From NCBI GenBank assembly GCA_003508835.1, contig PUFA01000070.1, positions 3,844,001 to 3,908,000 on the forward strand: a stretch of DNA of 64,000 nt, in the 5' to 3' direction. The stretch is from Eonycteris spelaea. Its lineage: Eukaryota > Chordata > Mammalia > Chiroptera > Pteropodidae. Positions 60,990 to 64,000 of this stretch are shown in pieces. Every line of letters begins with the position of its first letter. Position 1 is the stretch's first letter. The position numbers and the translations under genes were made by a program. The notes below the pieces were generated by a model that did no database searches, had not been told where the DNA came from, and worked only from the letters and a program-made list of their open reading frames with translations.

Positions 60990-63615
60990 AAAGAAATATG
61001 TAAAAAAAATTATAAAACATACTGGAAAATAAGACTCAATAAGCAAGAGCCAAAAACTAAAACAACAAAAAACCCCCAAACCAAACCCAAATCCAGGTAG
61101 ACTGCAGATATCAGAATGACTGGACACATAATCTGAAACAATGGAAAGAATGAATATGAGTAAAGGGCAAAAGACTATAAAAAACGACTCAGCAGCAGAC
61201 AGAAAGTGAACCCAGCAGCACTTGTAGAAAAAATTTAAAAATAAGTCAACGGATGAGTTTAAAGCAGATTAGTCCCAGCTGAAGAGAGACTAAAAGGATC
61301 ATGCATACAGCTAAAGACGTACTAAGAGAAAACTGACAGCTTTATATGTTCGTATTAAAAAAGTGTTGAAAAGCAACGTTAAGTGTTACACTTAAGAAGT
61401 TAGAAAACCAAAAAATGACCCCTTCAGAGAAAAGTATAAAAGTTTATTGGGAGACATGAGTAACTGGAAATATGTTTGTGGATTAGAAGACTACATATCA
61501 TAAAAATACCAATCCTCTCCATATTTATATATGTAGTATCCGTAAAACTGCAGTCAAAACCCCAGCAGGTTTTTTTTTCTTATTTGTTCTAAGAACTTGA
61601 AAAACTGAGTCTAAATGTTAAGTGAAATTTCAAAAGTCCAAAATTGTTAAGACGGCTGAGGCAGAAGTCTTGGTCTGCCAAATATTAAAATTTATTAAAC
61701 GGTATCAAAATGGAACAGAGGAATAGGAACAGTCAAGGAGAGCAATAGAAAAGAACAGGGCACAGAAGCAGACTCACACATAGAGGGCACTTGATGTGCG
61801 ACAGGTGTGGTGCAGTGGACAAGGACAATTAACGCTGGGACAGTGGTATAACTGCATCCATAAGGAGAAAAAGGGAACTGACCCCATACCTCACACCATA
61901 CCTCCAAATAACTTCCCAATAAAGACGTACGTGCGAAAAACAAAACCTGAAAAAATTTAAGAGAGAATACGGGAGAATCATCGTCATTACTTCAGGGCAC
62001 AGGAGGATTCCTTAAAGCAGACACGAAGTGAAAGAACCAGGAAGGTGAAGACTGGTAAATTTAACTCCTTAAAAATGAAGACCCTCTGTTTAGCAAAAGA
62101 TATACTAAACACAAGAAAAAGAAACGACAGAGTAGAAGATATTTGTAAAATATATACCCAATAAAAGGTCTGATCCAGAACTCTTACAAATAAGAAAAAC
62201 ACCAAAGCCAAACCAAACTAAATCGAGCAAAAAAAAAAAAAAAAAAAAAAGCTCAGAGAAACGAACAGTGGGCAAATGGGCCCTAAATGGGTAAAAGACT
62301 TGATAAAAATTTCAGAAAAGACAAAATCTAAACATAAAAAAAAAATGGGTATATTTGTAGGAACCCTTTAAAAAATTTTCCTTATTCTGACATCTGGGGC
62401 CTTGCAGACTCTGGAGGAAATATCCCTCCCACGGTTCGCAGAACTCTAAGGATAGTAAACCACTCCCTTGGAGTGTACTTTTCAAACACAGACCAACCAA
62501 TCCGGGCCCATACCTAACGACCTCCTCTCTGGGGCTCTCACTCTGGGTCACTATCCACCTGCCCTAATGACTCAGGGCCAAGTTATACAAATAACCAGAG
62601 ATAGCCCCTGTGCCCCAAAGCCTGCCGAAATTATTAAAGCCTGCCAATGCTAAACCTGCTTACCCTGCCTTGCCGTTCCTGTGGAAACCCACCAAAGGCT
62701 CTTGCCCAGTTGCTCCCTCTCCCTCATAACAGACCCTGGTGCTTTCTCGTGTGACCCCCTCAAAGGCCTGATGTACCCCTTCCTTTTGGGAGCTGTGAGA
62801 AACAAAGTACTTTTCAGTGGCGGTCATCTCCAGATCTGTTGGCCTTACTATATCCCAAAGTTTCTCTTAATACACTATATTTTAAAACATCTTCATCAGT
62901 AATCAGAGAAATGTAAACTAAATCACAATGAGATATTGTTACATTCTGATAATATTGGCAAGGATTACAGTATCTGATGAAATCAACTGTTGATGAATAC
63001 AGACAACCGAAAGGCTGATACACTGCTGGTGGGAATGTACATCATTACAACCATTTTCAAAAATAGTTTGGCAATATTTAGTAAAGTTGAAGACATGCTC
63101 ATTTCAGATATGTATACCCTAGACAAACTCCTGGACATTTGCAGTAAGATACATGTTCAAAACGGTCACAGCAGCGCTGTTTTCAATGGCAAAAAAGTAG
63201 GTAACACCTCACATATTCATCGATTATGAAATAAATACAATGGGATGTTATATAATGGAAAATAAATGATTATAACTGCATGAAACAATGTGGAAGAATC
63301 TCACAAACATAATACTGAGTAGAAAAAATCATATACAGTACGATTCCATTTATGGAGAGTTTAATAAAATAAAAATTAAAGCATAAATCATTTAAAAACA
63401 CAAACATGTACTGGTTACCCTTGAGGGTGTTTGGAAGGCAATGAGAAAAGGGAGGTACAAAGGTAATGATGGAAGTAAAAGGTGATGATGTTTTTCTTAA
63501 ACTTGGTGATAGTTCCATGGGTGTTCACTGCCCTGTTATTCTTCACACTTGACACATATTTTATAAATATTCTTTTGTATCTACTGAATTCTTAATATAA
63601 GCAATTCTAAAAAAA
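60990..63615 (+). mobile_element. Old L1, interrupted by an LTR
   Basis: ORF1-like sequence at about 61,040-61,300, ORF2 pieces at 61,320-62,350 (AAGTCTTGGTCTGCCAAATA; ACCCTCTGTTTAGCAAAAGA), an LTR at 62,356-62,876, then the late ORF2 and 3' UTR resume (CATCTTCATCAGTAATCAGA, ATACACTGCTGGTGGGAATG, GGTGATAGTTCCATGGGTGT) to about 63,615. The internal ORF2 (RT core) is largely missing. Left limit uncertain; 60,300-60,990 might be 5' UTR. Confidence 0.72.
62356..62876 (+). mobile_element. Putative solo LTR (class I ERV-like) nested in L1
   Basis: A 521-bp block of different composition breaks the L1 exactly where late ORF2 should be continuous. It starts TGTAGGAACCC, is GC-richer, and has ATTATTAAAGCCTGCCAATG near the middle (polyadenylation/R-region type) and GTTTCTCTTAATACA at the right. 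Candidate duplication ATATT occurs at 62,351-62,355 and 62,877-62,881; a TG...CA frame with CA at 62,873-62,874 is an alternative right end. No retroviral gene is present; this is only a regulatory end remnant. Family not named. Confidence 0.6.
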
Positions 63616-63660
63616 AGTACATAACAACTAGTTTTATAATAGCGTGAACACAAAGCATAC

Positions 63661-63740
63661 CGTCTTCACTGGTGTGGGGCTCTGTGCCAGCATCCTGATC
63701 CACTTCCTCCAACGTACCGTACTCACTGTATGGGCTGTCG
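63661..63740 (-). CDS. SRGAP1: SRGAP1 coding exon before the SH3 domain
   Basis: 80-bp internal exon. On the minus strand the acceptor ...CCACAG precedes 63740 and the donor GTATGC begins at 63660. It encodes SDSPYSEYGTLEEVDQDAGT and then EPHTSED, the acidic linker between the RhoGAP and SH3 domains of SLIT-ROBO GTPase-activating protein 1. Both ends split codons (AG|C Ser and G|AA Glu), in phase with the SH3 exon. The upstream exons encoding the F-BAR and RhoGAP domains lie outside the window to the right. Confidence 0.94.
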
Positions 63741-64000
63741 CTGTGGAGTGGAAATAGAAATTCATGTATGAAGCCAAAGTGTAAAGGATCTCAAAAATGA
63801 ACAATTGCTACTATAAGGAAAAATATAAGATTTGGAATGGCAAAAGAGTTCTGGATAGCCTTTCAATGGAATGCTGGAGCCTCCAAGGATTATTGGTCCT
63901 ATAGGAGTGCATGCCCCTTCTTTGACACAAAGGTTAGTTTATAACTCTGTAAAGAAAAGTTAATTTGTAGAAGACTATAGATTTACAAATAATTCTCATC

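Larger units (their letters stand above)
56603..63660 (-). other. SRGAP1: SRGAP1 intron upstream of the SH3 exon
   Basis: 7,058-bp intron holding an L1 3' end (57,330-57,800) and a large antisense L1 split by an LTR (about 60,990-63,615). Between 57,800 and 60,300 is AT-rich sequence with no feature I can support. 60,300-60,990 may be 5' UTR of the L1, not certain. The intron continuing from 63,741 to the window end is likewise featureless. Confidence 0.88.

Overview
This is a stretch of a placental-mammal nuclear genome. It holds two multi-exon protein-coding genes in tail-to-tail orientation, split by GT-AG introns, in a background of ancient mammalian repeats (L2, MIR, MER5-like, Tigger-like, MaLR LTR, many L1 copies). 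I saw no Alu, B1/B2, carnivore, ruminant or vespertilionid SINE. One RTE-clade LINE and one L1 with intact target-site duplications suggest a SINE-poor, LINE-dominated lineage. A laurasiatherian such as a bat is my best guess, but the species cannot be fixed from this window.

Left part (1 to about 19.7 kb, + strand): KICS2 (C12orf66), a subunit of the KICSTOR complex that brings GATOR1 to lysosomes and restrains mTORC1. It has a CpG-rich promoter/first exon, three coding exons (618-850, 5768-6053, 17094-17910) and a 3' UTR. The three exons give 445 codons plus stop only if two single bases missing from the first 35 bases of the coding sequence are allowed for. As written, the ATG at 618 is out of frame with the conserved protein.

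Middle (about 20 to 43.6 kb): intergenic, with no gene I can support. It is built of L2/MIR fragments, an L1 ORF2 piece, an antisense MaLR LTR, a Tigger-like element, a 4.5-kb L1 (31,920-36,490) with duplicated 5' UTR units and a large ORF2 deletion, GA and CA microsatellites, and a MER5-like element.

Right part (about 43.6 to 64 kb, - strand): the 3' end of SRGAP1 (SLIT-ROBO Rho GTPase-activating protein 1). There is a roughly 4.8-kb repeat-poor 3' UTR and the last five coding exons (63661-63740, 56422-56602, 55192-55326, 54707-55046, 48377-48754). They encode the linker before the SH3 domain, the SH3 domain and the whole basic/proline-rich tail, about 371 of roughly 1,085 residues. The F-BAR and RhoGAP exons lie beyond the right edge. 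Its introns carry a 5'-truncated antisense L1 with a perfect 14-bp target-site duplication (49,681-52,346) and an older L1 interrupted by a putative solo retroviral LTR (62,356-62,876).

The two genes work in different pathways (nutrient signalling and actin/axon guidance) and share only their neighbourhood, which is also conserved in human 12q14. I found no undescribed gene system, RNA gene or CRISPR. The points worth checking are the KICS2 first-exon reading frame, the RTE element, the nested LTR and the duplicated L1 5' UTR units.
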